DNA of 64,000 nucleotides from Methanothrix soehngenii GP6 (GTDB lineage: Archaea; Halobacteriota; Methanosarcinia; Methanotrichales; Methanotrichaceae). Positions 8,632 through 17,744 of this stretch are shown here, one piece after another. The stretch spans positions 1,240,001 to 1,304,000 of the forward strand of contig NC_015416.1 of the NCBI RefSeq assembly GCF_000204415.1, in the 5' to 3' direction. The notes under the pieces are model-generated. The model worked only from the letters and a program-made list of their open reading frames with translations, had not been told where the DNA came from and searched no databases. A program made the position numbers and the translations under genes. Numbering within the stretch: position 1 is the first letter of the stretch; every line of letters starts with the position of its first letter.

Positions 8632-9816
8632 ATGGCGCGAATGAAGCTGATGGTGATTTTAGGGGACGGTATGGCCGATCTCCCCCTGGGGGAGCTGCAG
8701 GGAAAAACTCCCCTAAAGGTGGCAAAAAAGCCCAATATGGACCTACTGGCACGGCTGGGGAGAAGCGGACTGGCATTGACAGTCCCGGATGGATTTCCAC
8801 CGGGCAGCGACGTAGCCAACCTCTCAGTGGTCGGTTACGATCCTCGCAGGTATTATACCGGCCGCGCTCCTCTGGAGGCGGCCTCCATGGGAGTGCATCT
8901 AGGTGAGAGTGATATCGCTTTTCGCTGCAACCTGGTCACCATAGAAGATGGCATAATGAGAGATTACAGTGCCGGGCACATCAGCACCGGAGAGGCCAGT
9001 GAGCTGATCGAGGCAATAAAGCCCCTGATGCCGAATGAGAGATTGTATGCCGGTGTTAGCTACCGACATCTCCTGGTCCTGCAAAAGGGGGCGGGAGCAG
9101 TCTGCACCCCGCCTCATGACATCAGCGACCAGCCGGTGGCTGACTATCTGCCCCAGGGAGAGGACGCAGAGGTGCTTTTAGAGCTTATGGAGTCGGCAAA
9201 ATCGGTGCTGTCCGGCCATCCGGTGAACCGGAAAAGGATCCAAGAGAATAAGAGGCCAGCCAATGCCATCTGGCTATGGGGCCAGGGTCCAGGGCCATCG
9301 ATGCCCTCCTTCCTGAGCCTGTATGGCCTGACCGGGGCCATGATCTCTGCCGTGGATCTCCTCCGGGGCATCGCCGTTTATGCCGGATTGGAGGTGATAG
9401 AGGTTCCCGGAGCCACGGGAACGATTGACACCAACTACTCCGGTAAGGTGAAGGGAGCTCTTGAGGCTCTCTCCCGTCACGACTTCGCCTATCTGCATGT
9501 CGAGGCCCCGGACGAGGCCAGCCACGAGGGCGACCTGGAGGGGAAGATCCGGGCTATTGAGCTTCTGGACCAGATGGTGGTGGGACCGGTGATCGAGGGG
9601 CTGGAAAAGAGCGGAGAGGACTGGCGCATTCTCCTCCTGCCAGATCATGCCACCCCCATATCCATCAGGACCCATAGCCGGGATCCGGTTCCTTTTGTCA
9701 TCATGGGACGGGGCATCGAGCCGGACGGCTTAGACCGCTTTGATGAGCAGTCGGCGGAGCAGGGTGGATATGGCAGGGTCGATGCAACCGCTCTAGTCCG
9801 AATGCTGGCCGCATAA
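8632..9816 (+). CDS. apgM: 2,3-bisphosphoglycerate-independent phosphoglycerate mutase, archaeal type
   Basis: The 394-residue enzyme of the alkaline-phosphatase superfamily interconverts 3- and 2-phosphoglycerate in gluconeogenesis and glycolysis. N-terminal metal ligands are in MVILGDGMAD. The conserved GSDVANLSVVGYDP and YYTGRAPLEAASMG segments carry the phosphoserine site. C-terminal metal ligands are seen in HVEAPDEASHEGD and LLPDHATPISIRTHSRDPVPF. Length is normal. A second in-frame ATG at 8641 is an alternative start. A T-rich stretch plus TTTTAATAC just upstream can serve both as the mcrC terminator and as this gene's promoter. The stop codon overlaps the next gene (TAATG). Confidence 0.95.
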   Translation: MARMKLMVILGDGMADLPLGELQGKTPLKVAKKPNMDLLARLGRSGLALTVPDGFPPGSDVANLSVVGYDPRRYYTGRAPLEAASMGVHLGESDIAFRCNLVTIEDGIMRDYSAGHISTGEASELIEAIKPLMPNERLYAGVSYRHLLVLQKGAGAVCTPPHDISDQPVADYLPQGEDAEVLLELMESAKSVLSGHPVNRKRIQENKRPANAIWLWGQGPGPSMPSFLSLYGLTGAMISAVDLLRGIAVYAGLEVIEVPGATGTIDTNYSGKVKGALEALSRHDFAYLHVEAPDEASHEGDLEGKIRAIELLDQMVVGPVIEGLEKSGEDWRILLLPDHATPISIRTHSRDPVPFVIMGRGIEPDGLDRFDEQSAEQGGYGRVDATALVRMLAA

Positions 9817-10781
9817 TGGCTCTTCTGGGTATGGATAAGCTGGATCGCTTTCGAGGCTGTCTGTTGGGGGGTGCAGCAGGGGACGCACTGGGGATGCCTA
9901 CAGAAGGGTATACAGCAGGAGAGATCCAATCCATTTTCGGTCGGATGGTGGATATGATGCCCCCTCCGGTGGGGCATTTTCATGCTGGCCTCCGGGCCGG
10001 CCAGTTCACCGATGATACAGAAGAGACTCTGATCCTTGCCGAGTCGCTCATTGAGCACTCCGGCTTCTCAGCAGACGGTTTTTCCAGCAAGCTCGCCAGT
10101 TGGGGATCTAGCTGGTGCCTGAACGAGCGGCTCTGGAGCGGAGTGGGATTTGCCACCCGTTCTGCAATAATGAGCATGATCGCTGGCACCCCCTGGCAGG
10201 AGTCGGGCATCAGCATCCCCACATGCGGATCAGCCATGCGCGCGGCTCCCATCGGTCTATTATATCATTCCGACCTGGACCTGGTAAGAAGCTATGCCGA
10301 TCTGCAGAGCCTGCCCACCCATTCCGCACCCGCCTCTCGGGCAGGAGCGGTCGCTGTAGCAGTGGGCGTCGCCCTCTGTCTTATCGACCTCCCCAAGGAG
10401 ACAATCCTTGAGAGTGCCGCCCGCCAGGCTGGCCGGGTGGATCGGGAACTGGCAGAGCGGCTCATTTGGGTCCAATCCCTTCTCGATCTTCCGCCGGAGG
10501 AGGCCATGGGCCGGATCAGAACTTCTCCTCTGTCTAAAGAGACGGTGGTATCTGCTTTTTACTGCTTTTTGCGATTCCGGCCGGAGGAGGGGCTGATTGC
10601 TGCAGCCAGCGGCGGAGGTGACACCGATTCTATCGCCTCCATCGCTGGAAACCTATTTGGCGCAGCTTATGGAACCAGATGGATACCGCAGCGCTGGCTC
10701 GTGAGCCTCGAGCAGAAGGAGAGGATTGAAGGCATCGCAAAGGAGCTTTTCCATCTATGTGAATCCTGCTGTCCCCAATAG
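9816..10781 (+). CDS. ADP-ribosylglycohydrolase family protein
   Basis: The 321-residue protein has the di-magnesium binding motifs of the DraG/ARH family: GCLLGGAAGDALGMPTE near the N-terminus, GQFTDDTEETLILAESL and the C-terminal GGGDTDSIASIAGNLFGA. Family members remove ADP-ribose from protein side chains or act on related ADP-ribosyl compounds. The substrate here cannot be told from sequence. Its ATG overlaps the stop codon of the phosphoglycerate mutase gene by one base, so the two are probably translated together, although no biochemical link is established. No dinitrogenase reductase or ADP-ribosyltransferase gene is nearby, so a nitrogenase role is not supported. Confidence 0.88.
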   Translation: MALLGMDKLDRFRGCLLGGAAGDALGMPTEGYTAGEIQSIFGRMVDMMPPPVGHFHAGLRAGQFTDDTEETLILAESLIEHSGFSADGFSSKLASWGSSWCLNERLWSGVGFATRSAIMSMIAGTPWQESGISIPTCGSAMRAAPIGLLYHSDLDLVRSYADLQSLPTHSAPASRAGAVAVAVGVALCLIDLPKETILESAARQAGRVDRELAERLIWVQSLLDLPPEEAMGRIRTSPLSKETVVSAFYCFLRFRPEEGLIAAASGGGDTDSIASIAGNLFGAAYGTRWIPQRWLVSLEQKERIEGIAKELFHLCESCCPQ

Positions 10782-10791
10782 GCGCGGCGAA

Positions 10792-10798
10792 TTTATAT
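10792..10798 (+). promoter_or_regulatory. TATA element of argC
   Basis: TTTATAT lies 29 bases before the argC ATG at 10821. Archaeal transcription starts roughly 22-27 bases downstream of the TATA box, so the message would begin at or next to the ATG. A leaderless argC transcript is therefore predicted, consistent with the lack of a ribosome binding site. Confidence 0.55.
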
Positions 10799-10820
10799 CA
10801 GTAGCTCTCTGGGAACCTTC

Positions 10821-11846
10821 ATGATAGATGTAGGAATTATCGGTGGATCGGGCTACACCGGTGGGGAGCTCTTGCGTCTCCTTGCAAACCATCCCGAGGT
10901 CGATGTGAAGCTTGTCACCTCCCGCAAGCTCTCGGGAAAGCCTGTGAGCCTGGTTCATCCTCATCTTAAGAGCATTTACGCTTTGAATTTCGAGGCGCTC
11001 AACGCGAAAGAGGCGGCTGAGCGCTGCGATATAATCTTCACTGGGGTTCCCCATGGGACGGCAATGGATTGGGTGCCCGATCTCCTGGATGCCGGGACGA
11101 GGGTGATCGATCTATCCTCCGATTACCGCCTGCCAGTGGATGTGTTCGAGAAGACCTATGGCATGAAACACCGCGCTCCAAGGGATGCTATCTTTGGCCT
11201 GCCGGAGCTTCATTCTGAGGTGGCAGAGGCAAAGCTTATCGGTAACCCTGGTTGCTATCCTACGGGAGCCATCCTGGCCTTGGCACCTCTCGCCCATGCT
11301 GGGCTGGTGGATCGGGTGGTCTATGACTCCAAATCGGGGATCTCTGGTGCAGGCATTGAGCCTACGGAGACCAGCCACTATCCCAATATGTCCCAGAATG
11401 TTATTCCCTATAAGATCACTACCCACAGGCATGTCCCAGAGATAAAGCAGGAGCTTGGGCTTCTCTCGCCTGGGATCAAGGTGAACTTCACCCCCCATGT
11501 CATTCCCTCAGTCCGCGGTATTCTGACCACTGCTCACGTATTTGCCAAAGAGGGGGCAGAGACCACCCTGCAGGATCGTGAGGCTGTGGCCCGGATATAC
11601 CGGGATTTCTATAAAGATGCCCCCTTCGTCCGCATGGCAGATGTCGTTCCCCGCCTTGGCGCTGTCCGGGGATCCAACTTCTGCGATATAAGCTTCGAGC
11701 CGGAGAAGGGCAGCGACAGAATCGTGGTAGTATCCGCCATAGACAACCTGGTGAAGGGCGCATCCGGCCAGGCCATCCAGAACATGAACCTCATGGCGGG
11801 ACTGGATCAGAGGACTGGGTTGTGGTTCCCGGGAATGGCGCCTTAA
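10821..11846 (+). CDS. argC: N-acetyl-gamma-glutamyl-phosphate reductase
   Basis: The 341-residue enzyme reduces N-acetylglutamyl phosphate to the semialdehyde with NADPH, the third step of arginine biosynthesis. The nucleotide-binding GIIGGSGYTGGELLRLL lies at the N-terminus and the catalytic Cys145 sits in IGNPGCYPTGA. The SGISGAG stretch and the HRHVPEI motif with the catalytic His are present. Length is standard. It is the first gene of a plus-strand arginine cluster with a CBS-domain protein, argJ and argH. Pairing ArgC with a complete ArgJ indicates the acetyl-cycling version of the pathway. argB and argD are not in this window. Confidence 0.96.
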   Translation: MIDVGIIGGSGYTGGELLRLLANHPEVDVKLVTSRKLSGKPVSLVHPHLKSIYALNFEALNAKEAAERCDIIFTGVPHGTAMDWVPDLLDAGTRVIDLSSDYRLPVDVFEKTYGMKHRAPRDAIFGLPELHSEVAEAKLIGNPGCYPTGAILALAPLAHAGLVDRVVYDSKSGISGAGIEPTETSHYPNMSQNVIPYKITTHRHVPEIKQELGLLSPGIKVNFTPHVIPSVRGILTTAHVFAKEGAETTLQDREAVARIYRDFYKDAPFVRMADVVPRLGAVRGSNFCDISFEPEKGSDRIVVVSAIDNLVKGASGQAIQNMNLMAGLDQRTGLWFPGMAP

Positions 11847-11876
11847 AAGAGGCAAACGTAGAAGAGGTGGATACAA

Positions 11877-12359
11877 ATGAAGGTCAGAGATGTGATGAAC
11901 GTCATGCCGGTTTCGGTGCAGGCATCGGCGAACGTGAGCGAGGCAGCCAGGCTCCTCAAGGAAAACAAGATCAGCGGGATGCCGGTTTTAGATGGTGAGA
12001 GGCTGGTGGGAATTGTATCAGAGTCGGACCTTCTCCGTCTCTTATCGGTGGAGGACGAGTCTGAGGGGAGTCTGTGGCTCCCCAGCCCCTTCGAGATATT
12101 CGAGGTCCCCTTTCGGGACCTGGTGAAATGGGAGCGGATGCGGTCCAGTTTGAAAGAGATCCCCGAAAAGGAGGTTGCTGATGTGATGAGCCGGAACCTG
12201 CATGAGATCGGGCCGGACGACTCCATAGAGGAGGCAGCAAGCATTATGACCCGCCACCGGATCAACCGCCTTCCGGTGGTCGAGGACGGTCGGTTGGTAG
12301 GGATAGTGACCCGTGGCGATATCATATCCGGTCTGGGGATGGCCCATGCAGAGGATTAA
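11877..12359 (+). CDS. Two-CBS-domain protein
   Basis: The 160-residue protein consists almost only of a CBS pair: repeat one from about residue 1 to 60 (VRDVMNVMPVSVQASANVSEAARLL, ISGMPVLDGERLVGIVSESDLLRLL) and repeat two from about 100 to 155 (VADVMSRNLHEIGPDDSIEEAASIM, INRLPVVEDGRLVGIVTRGDII). A linker rich in aromatic and acidic residues separates them. CBS pairs bind adenine nucleotides or SAM and sense energy or metabolite state. GAGGTG seven bases before the ATG is a good ribosome binding site. The gene is sandwiched between argC and argJ and overlaps the argJ start by 14 bases, so it belongs to the arginine operon. A regulatory role there is inference. Confidence 0.92.
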   Translation: MKVRDVMNVMPVSVQASANVSEAARLLKENKISGMPVLDGERLVGIVSESDLLRLLSVEDESEGSLWLPSPFEIFEVPFRDLVKWERMRSSLKEIPEKEVADVMSRNLHEIGPDDSIEEAASIMTRHRINRLPVVEDGRLVGIVTRGDIISGLGMAHAED

Positions 12360-13509
12360 GGGCGGGATATGCGCCATTGACGGGGTGCGCGCCTGCGGAG
12401 TGCGGGCGGGCAAGTACGGCCTGGCTCTAATTGCTGCTTCTGGAACAGCAGCCGGCATGTTCACCACCAACCGGGTAAAGGCTGCTCCGCTGGCTGTCAC
12501 CGCAGAGCATCTGGCCAAAGGCCATCTGGATGGCATAATCGCTAATAGTGGCTGCGCGAACGCCTACACCGGGCCGCAGGGGGTCGAAGATGCGAGGATG
12601 ATGGCCTCTCTATTGGCCGGATTTCTGAAGAGCGATGAGGAGCGGATCGCCGTGGCCTCGACTGGGGTCATAGGCCGTTATATGGATATGGATATCATCG
12701 GCCGCCTCTTCGAGGAGGCAAGAGGGCGCTTGAGGTCTGATGGGGAGGCCGGCCTGGAGGCGGAGAGGGCGATCATGACCACCGACACCAGGGAGAAGGA
12801 GGTAGCTGTAGAGCACCAGGGACTCCGGGTGGCAGGAATAGTCAAGGGTGCGGGCATGATCGAGCCTAATATGGCTACTATGCTATGCTTTCTATTTACC
12901 GATGCCGACTTCTCCCCGGAAGTGCTCAAGAGCTGCCTGGCTGATGCCGTCCGGGATAGCTTCAATATGCTCACCGTGGATGGAGATACAAGCACCAATG
13001 ATATAGTCCTCCTCACCGCGACCGGTCGGGCGCAGGGCAGGATAGAGGACTTCCAGCAGGCTTTGCGGTACGTCTGCGTGGATCTCGCCCGCCAGATGGC
13101 CAGGGACGGGGAGGGGGCGAGCAAATTCTTCGAGACCCTGGTTACCGGGGCCCGCAATGAGGCTGATGCCCGGCTGGCGGCCAAAGCGGTGGCAAAGAGC
13201 AGTCTGGTTAAGACTGCAGTCTATGGGGCGGATCCCAACTGGGGAAGGATCATCTGCGCTGTGGGCTACTCCGGGGCGGAGATGAATCCGGACCTGGTCA
13301 CCTTGGGGCTGGAAGGCTCGGGGCTGAAGGTCGATCTCGTCTGGAAGGGCCGGATCGCAGAGGAGGTTCTGGACAAGGCCCGAGAGATCATGTCCGGGGA
13401 GGAGATCATAATAAACATCGACCTGGGCCTGGGAATGGGGAGCGCGCGCAGCTTTGGCTGCGACTTGACCCATGAGTATGTGAATGTGAACGCCAACTAT
13501 ACCACCTGA
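12346..13509 (+). CDS. argJ: Bifunctional ornithine acetyltransferase / N-acetylglutamate synthase
   Basis: The 387-residue Ntn-type enzyme self-cleaves before Thr178 in MIEPNMATML; the free Thr becomes the nucleophile that moves acetyl from N-acetylornithine to glutamate. Other conserved stretches are GIIANSGCANAYTG, ASTGVIGRYM, LTVDGDTSTNDIVLL and KTAVYGADPNWGRI. The ATG at 12346 is chosen because GGGGAT lies about seven bases upstream and similarity begins right there (MQRIKGGICA). This places the start inside the 3' end of the CBS gene. One base separates its stop codon from argH. Confidence 0.96.
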   Translation: MQRIKGGICAIDGVRACGVRAGKYGLALIAASGTAAGMFTTNRVKAAPLAVTAEHLAKGHLDGIIANSGCANAYTGPQGVEDARMMASLLAGFLKSDEERIAVASTGVIGRYMDMDIIGRLFEEARGRLRSDGEAGLEAERAIMTTDTREKEVAVEHQGLRVAGIVKGAGMIEPNMATMLCFLFTDADFSPEVLKSCLADAVRDSFNMLTVDGDTSTNDIVLLTATGRAQGRIEDFQQALRYVCVDLARQMARDGEGASKFFETLVTGARNEADARLAAKAVAKSSLVKTAVYGADPNWGRIICAVGYSGAEMNPDLVTLGLEGSGLKVDLVWKGRIAEEVLDKAREIMSGEEIIINIDLGLGMGSARSFGCDLTHEYVNVNANYTT

Positions 13510-13510
13510 T

Positions 13511-14977
13511 ATGTTCCGGGATCAGCGTTTGGGGGAGATCAGCGAGGACATTCTCGATTATCTGTCCAGCCGTAAGGCTGATCAGAGGATATTCCTGGCC
13601 GATCTGCTGGTGGACAGGGCCCACCTGGTGATGCTGAAAGAGATGGGCCAGATATCCGAAGAGGTCGCATCGAAGATCATTGCTGCTCTGGATGAGATCG
13701 AAGAGGGATCTGCCCTTGGGGCTGGAGAGGATGTTCATGAGGCCATTGAGGCGGCAGTCATTGCTCTGGTGGGTCCTGAAGGGGGGCGAATGCATACCGG
13801 CCGCTCTCGTAACGATGAGGTGGCGACATGCATTCGCATCGCACTGAGGGATGATCTGCTCGATCTGATGGACGGGGAGCTCTCTTTCATCAAGACGCTC
13901 GTCCGCCTGGCGGCGAATCACAGGGAATCCGTCATCCCTGGGTTCACTCACACCCAGCATGCTCAGCCCACCACCCTGGCCCATCATCTACTGGCCCATG
14001 CCGATGCTGCCCTTCGGGATCTGGATAGGCTAAAGGATGCCTATAGGAGGGTCAATAAGAGCCCCCTGGGCGCAGCTGCCTTCGCATCCACTGGATTTGA
14101 TATCGATCGTGCCCGGACTGCTGATCTCCTGGGATTTGACAGCCTGGTGGAGAACAGCATGGATGCCGTCTCCAGCCGGGATTTCGTCCTGGAGGTCCTG
14201 GCGGCACTCTCCATTGCCATGGTCAATTGCAGCCGCCTGGCAGAGGAGTTGATCCTCTGGTCCTCATCCGAGTTCGGCTATCTGGAATTGGACAACCTCT
14301 ATGCTACCACCAGCTCCATCATGCCCCAGAAGAAAAATCCGGATACTGCGGAGCTGGCCCGCGCCAAGACCGGCTCGGTGATAGGATCTCTAGTGGCCGC
14401 TTTATCCATCTGCAAGGCTCTGCCAATGAGCTATAACCGGGACCTCCAGGAGGTGACGCCCCATCTATGGCGAAGCCTGGACTGGACGCTGAGCACAGTT
14501 AGGATCCTGGATGGATGCCTATCCTCATCGAGGTTCAACCTTGAGCATCTGAAAGAGAGTTCAGTCTTGGGTTTTTCCACCGCCACCGAGCTGGCCGACT
14601 CACTGGTGAGAATCACAGGAATGCCATTTCGCACCGCTCATAGTATCGTGGGCCGGATCGCGGCCGGAAAGGGTGAGCCCACAATGAGGACCTTAGATGA
14701 GATCAGTCTGGAGATCTGGGGGTCTCCTGCCAGCGAACGGGGCTTCTCCAATGACCATCTATTGAGGGCGTTGGACCCGGTGAGCAATGTGGCTCTGCGA
14801 GCGAACGCCGGCGGCCCTGCTCCGGAGGAGACTGCAAGGATGATTGAAGAGAGGATGAGACTGATCGCAGAGGAGGAAAAGAATCTGGCCGGAATGCGAA
14901 GTCGAGTGGACGGAGCGATTGAGGTTCTGCGGGCCATAGGGCGGTCGGATATCCTAAGGGACTTGAAAGGAGATTGA
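13511..14977 (+). CDS. argH: Argininosuccinate lyase
   Basis: The 488-residue member of the fumarase/aspartase superfamily splits argininosuccinate into arginine and fumarate, the last step of the pathway. Visible signatures are MHTGRSRNDEVATCIRIALR, GFTHTQHAQPTTLAHHLLAH with the catalytic His, and the flexible-loop signature SSIMPQKKNPD with the catalytic Ser. Length is standard. It begins one base after argJ and its stop overlaps the next gene's ATG (TGATG), so the surface-sugar genes that follow may be co-transcribed with the arginine genes. Confidence 0.96.
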   Translation: MFRDQRLGEISEDILDYLSSRKADQRIFLADLLVDRAHLVMLKEMGQISEEVASKIIAALDEIEEGSALGAGEDVHEAIEAAVIALVGPEGGRMHTGRSRNDEVATCIRIALRDDLLDLMDGELSFIKTLVRLAANHRESVIPGFTHTQHAQPTTLAHHLLAHADAALRDLDRLKDAYRRVNKSPLGAAAFASTGFDIDRARTADLLGFDSLVENSMDAVSSRDFVLEVLAALSIAMVNCSRLAEELILWSSSEFGYLELDNLYATTSSIMPQKKNPDTAELARAKTGSVIGSLVAALSICKALPMSYNRDLQEVTPHLWRSLDWTLSTVRILDGCLSSSRFNLEHLKESSVLGFSTATELADSLVRITGMPFRTAHSIVGRIAAGKGEPTMRTLDEISLEIWGSPASERGFSNDHLLRALDPVSNVALRANAGGPAPEETARMIEERMRLIAEEEKNLAGMRSRVDGAIEVLRAIGRSDILRDLKGD

Positions 14978-15882
14978 TGATTATGAGCACACTGGTGACA
15001 GGTGGCGCGGGTTTTATCGGCTCGAATCTGGTTGAGGATCTCTTGCGGGCAGGAGAGGATGTGCTTGTACTGGATAATATGCACACCGGAAGCGCTGAGA
15101 ACCTGGCGGGTTTGGAGGGCCGCCTGGAGCTGATCCAGAAGAGCTGCAACGATCTGTCCACCCTGGATATTCATCCCCAGAAGATCTACCATCTGGGAAT
15201 ACCCTCATCCTCGCCCATGTACAAGAGGAATCCATACCTGGTGGGGGAGGCCATTAACGGCTTTATCTCGATCTATGAGCTGGCCCGGAGGTCAGGATCG
15301 AGGGTGGTCTATGCCTCATCCTCCTCTCTTTACAATGGTATTCTTCCTCCCCACCGCGAGGATATGGCCATTGGGGTGGCCGACTACTACACCGAGGCCC
15401 GGCTGGCCATGGAGCGCATGGCAGAGCTTTATCAGAGGCTTTACGGCATAGCCTCGGTGGGCTTGAGGTTCTTTTCCGTTTACGGTCCCCGGGAGGAGGC
15501 AAAAAAGCAGTATGCGAACATGGTCACTCAGTTCCTCTGGGATATGAAAGCGGGCAAAAGGCCGCTTGTATACGGAGATGGCACTCAGACCAGGGATTTC
15601 ACCTATGTTCTGGATGTAGTGCGGGCAATGCGGCTGGCCATGGATTCGGACTACCATGGGATACTGAATGTGGGAACGGGCGAGGCCTGGAGCTTCAATG
15701 AGGTGATAGAGCTCTTGAACCGGATGATGGATCTGTCCCTGGAAGCTCAGTACACCGAAAATCCCATAAAAAACTATGTCCTGCAAACCCTGGCTGATAC
15801 CGCCAAAGCGAAAAGCACGATTGGATTCCGGTCGAGGTTCGGCCTGAAAGAGGGAATCGGAGAGCTGATCCGGTTCTACTGA
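14977..15882 (+). CDS. Extended SDR, NAD-dependent sugar epimerase/dehydratase
   Basis: The 301-residue protein has the Rossmann signature VTGGAGFIGSNLVEDLL at the N-terminus, a conserved VVYASSSSLYN strand with the active-site Ser region, LRFFSVYGPRE and YGDGTQTRDFTYVLDVV. These place it with UDP-sugar epimerases and dehydratases of the GalE/RmlB type. The usual active-site Tyr-x3-Lys is Tyr138-Thr-Glu-Ala-Arg142 here, so the catalytic Lys is replaced by Arg. The DNA reads cleanly as a CGG codon. The exact sugar nucleotide is unknown. The gene overlaps argH by one base and heads a run of glycan genes. Confidence 0.85.
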   Translation: MIMSTLVTGGAGFIGSNLVEDLLRAGEDVLVLDNMHTGSAENLAGLEGRLELIQKSCNDLSTLDIHPQKIYHLGIPSSSPMYKRNPYLVGEAINGFISIYELARRSGSRVVYASSSSLYNGILPPHREDMAIGVADYYTEARLAMERMAELYQRLYGIASVGLRFFSVYGPREEAKKQYANMVTQFLWDMKAGKRPLVYGDGTQTRDFTYVLDVVRAMRLAMDSDYHGILNVGTGEAWSFNEVIELLNRMMDLSLEAQYTENPIKNYVLQTLADTAKAKSTIGFRSRFGLKEGIGELIRFY

Positions 15883-15921
15883 TGTCAGATAATATTCGCG
15901 AATCAGGAATTTTCTGCCGCC

Positions 15922-16626
15922 ATGAATCTGTTATCTTTATACCATAACGTCGATCTGGAGAACCGCAAGACTGTACTGGACCTGATCGAGGTGAACGAGA
16001 GGGCGAAGATAATGGATTTGGGGTGCTCTGATGGCGAGTTTGCCCTGAGGATTGCCCAGAAGGCGAAAACGTTGAACATCTTCGGAGTCGAGTTTTTAAA
16101 GGAGGCTGCGCAGCGGGCCAGGAGCCGAGGAATCAGAGTCTGCCAGGCGGATCTGAACGAAATCCTGCCCCTGGCAGCAGAGAGCTTTGATGTCGTTCAT
16201 GCCAATCAGGTGCTTGAGCACCTGTCCGAGACAGATCGGTTCATCAAAGAGGTTCACAGAATTCTCAAGCCCGGTGGTTATGCTGTCATATCTACACCCA
16301 ATCTCGCCGGTCTGCATAACATATTATCCTTAGTTTTTGGCAAGCAGCCGTTCACTGCCCATGTGAGCAATGAGGTGATTGTGGGCAACTCTCTGGACCC
16401 TAAATGCGGAATGCTTCATGCGAGCAGGGGTGAGGTTCATTTGAGGATCTTCACCCCAGAATCTCTGCGAGAGCTGTTCAGCTACCATGGATTTGATGTG
16501 GAGCAACTGATTGGAGTGGGGTATTATCCCTTTCCCGGTCCGCTGGCCTCTGTTCTCTCGAGGCTGGATAGGATTCATTCCGTCTATCTGACTATGAAAG
16601 TGCGCAAAGCGGCAAAAATGATCTAA
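15922..16626 (+). CDS. SAM-dependent class I methyltransferase
   Basis: The 234-residue protein has motif I IMDLGCSDGEFALRIAQKA, an acidic motif II region (FGVEFLKEAAQRAR), FDVVHANQVLEHL and the post-motif HRILKPGGYAVISTPN. These are typical of small-molecule or sugar O-methyltransferases. It sits between the SDR and two glycosyltransferases, so methylation of a glycan or its lipid carrier is the likely job, though the acceptor is unknown. A hydrophobic C-terminal half with PFPGPLASVLSRL may contact the membrane. No strong ribosome binding site is visible in the 40-base gap before it. Confidence 0.88.
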   Translation: MNLLSLYHNVDLENRKTVLDLIEVNERAKIMDLGCSDGEFALRIAQKAKTLNIFGVEFLKEAAQRARSRGIRVCQADLNEILPLAAESFDVVHANQVLEHLSETDRFIKEVHRILKPGGYAVISTPNLAGLHNILSLVFGKQPFTAHVSNEVIVGNSLDPKCGMLHASRGEVHLRIFTPESLRELFSYHGFDVEQLIGVGYYPFPGPLASVLSRLDRIHSVYLTMKVRKAAKMI

Positions 16627-16641
16627 CATAAGGCAGTAGAC

Positions 16642-17742
16642 ATGAAAATACTACAGACCCCGGCGAGGATCTTTGCCACCGGCGGAGTGGAGAGCTATGT
16701 TCGCAACCTCTCCAGAGAACTCATCGGGATGGGGCATGATGTGGGGGTGATATGCGCGGACGGGCCGGGGGAAAACGATATTGATCAGCGTATTCACACA
16801 AAAACACTGAAAAGCAGGGGGAAAATAGCCAATACCAGCATCAACCCGTATTTGCCATTGGCCTTGTATAGGGAGGATTTCGATATCCTTCACACTCATC
16901 TTCCCACTCCCTGGAGCGCTGACTGGAGCGGCCTGATCTCACGGTTAAAGAAAAGGCCTCTTGTCCTGACATATCATAATGACATAGTGGGTGAAGGATG
17001 GGCAGGCCAGATCGCCTGGATCTACAATAAAACCGCTCTGAAGCTGCTCTTGAAGTCCGCCGGCGGCATCATTGTGACCCGAAACCGGTATGTATCGCCA
17101 TATCTTAAGGATTATGCCAGCAAGGTCTTCTTCGTACCCCTGGGCATAGATGTTGATGCCTTCAGGCCCAAGGAGGCTCCCCCGAAAGGCGATATATTTT
17201 TCCTCAGCGTCCTGGATGAGTTCCATAGGTACAAAGGGCTGGAGGTCCTCTTTGCTGCCTTGAAGATCATGAAGCAAGAATTGCCCGATGTGCGACTGGT
17301 GGTGGGAGGGAGGGGCTGCATGTTCGACCATTATAGGCGTATGGCCGACTCTCTGGGCATCGGTGATAACGTAAGCTTCGCTGGCTTTATCCCCTCCGAG
17401 AAGCTCATCGAGTACTACAATGGATGCAAGCTTTTTGCCCTCCCCTCCACCGATCCCAGTAGAGAGGGTTTTGGGATCGTTCCCCTGGAGGCTATGGCCT
17501 GCGAAAGGCCGGTGGTTGTCACCGAGATCATGGGCATGGCCAGAGACATTAATGAATGTGGGGCAGGAATGGTGGTGAGATGCAATGATAAAGAGGCTCT
17601 GGCATCGTCCATGCTCGCCATCCTGAAGGATGATGACCTGGCAGGAAGGATGGGAGCCGAAGGCAGGAAGCTCGCAATTGGAAAGTATAGCTGGCGAAGA
17701 GCAGCAGAGCAGATTGAAAGGGTCTACCGGGAATTGCTCTAG
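16642..17742 (+). CDS. Glycosyltransferase family 4 (GT-B fold)
   Basis: The 366-residue retaining glycosyltransferase has an N-terminal glycine-rich loop (FATGGVESYVRNLSREL) for acceptor binding and DILHTHLPTPWSADW. The C-terminal donor domain is entered at VFFVPLGIDVDAFRP and contains the E-x7-E signature in EGFGIVPLEAMACERPVV. It probably adds one hexose during assembly of a surface polysaccharide on the cytoplasmic face of the membrane. It lies two bases before the next glycosyltransferase and 16 bases after the methyltransferase. Confidence 0.92.
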   Translation: MKILQTPARIFATGGVESYVRNLSRELIGMGHDVGVICADGPGENDIDQRIHTKTLKSRGKIANTSINPYLPLALYREDFDILHTHLPTPWSADWSGLISRLKKRPLVLTYHNDIVGEGWAGQIAWIYNKTALKLLLKSAGGIIVTRNRYVSPYLKDYASKVFFVPLGIDVDAFRPKEAPPKGDIFFLSVLDEFHRYKGLEVLFAALKIMKQELPDVRLVVGGRGCMFDHYRRMADSLGIGDNVSFAGFIPSEKLIEYYNGCKLFALPSTDPSREGFGIVPLEAMACERPVVVTEIMGMARDINECGAGMVVRCNDKEALASSMLAILKDDDLAGRMGAEGRKLAIGKYSWRRAAEQIERVYRELL

Positions 17743-17744
17743 AG

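Noticed and set aside
9816-10781. ADP-ribosylglycohydrolase as a nitrogenase regulator (DraG)
   Set aside because: There is no nif gene or DraT nearby. Family membership alone does not give that role.
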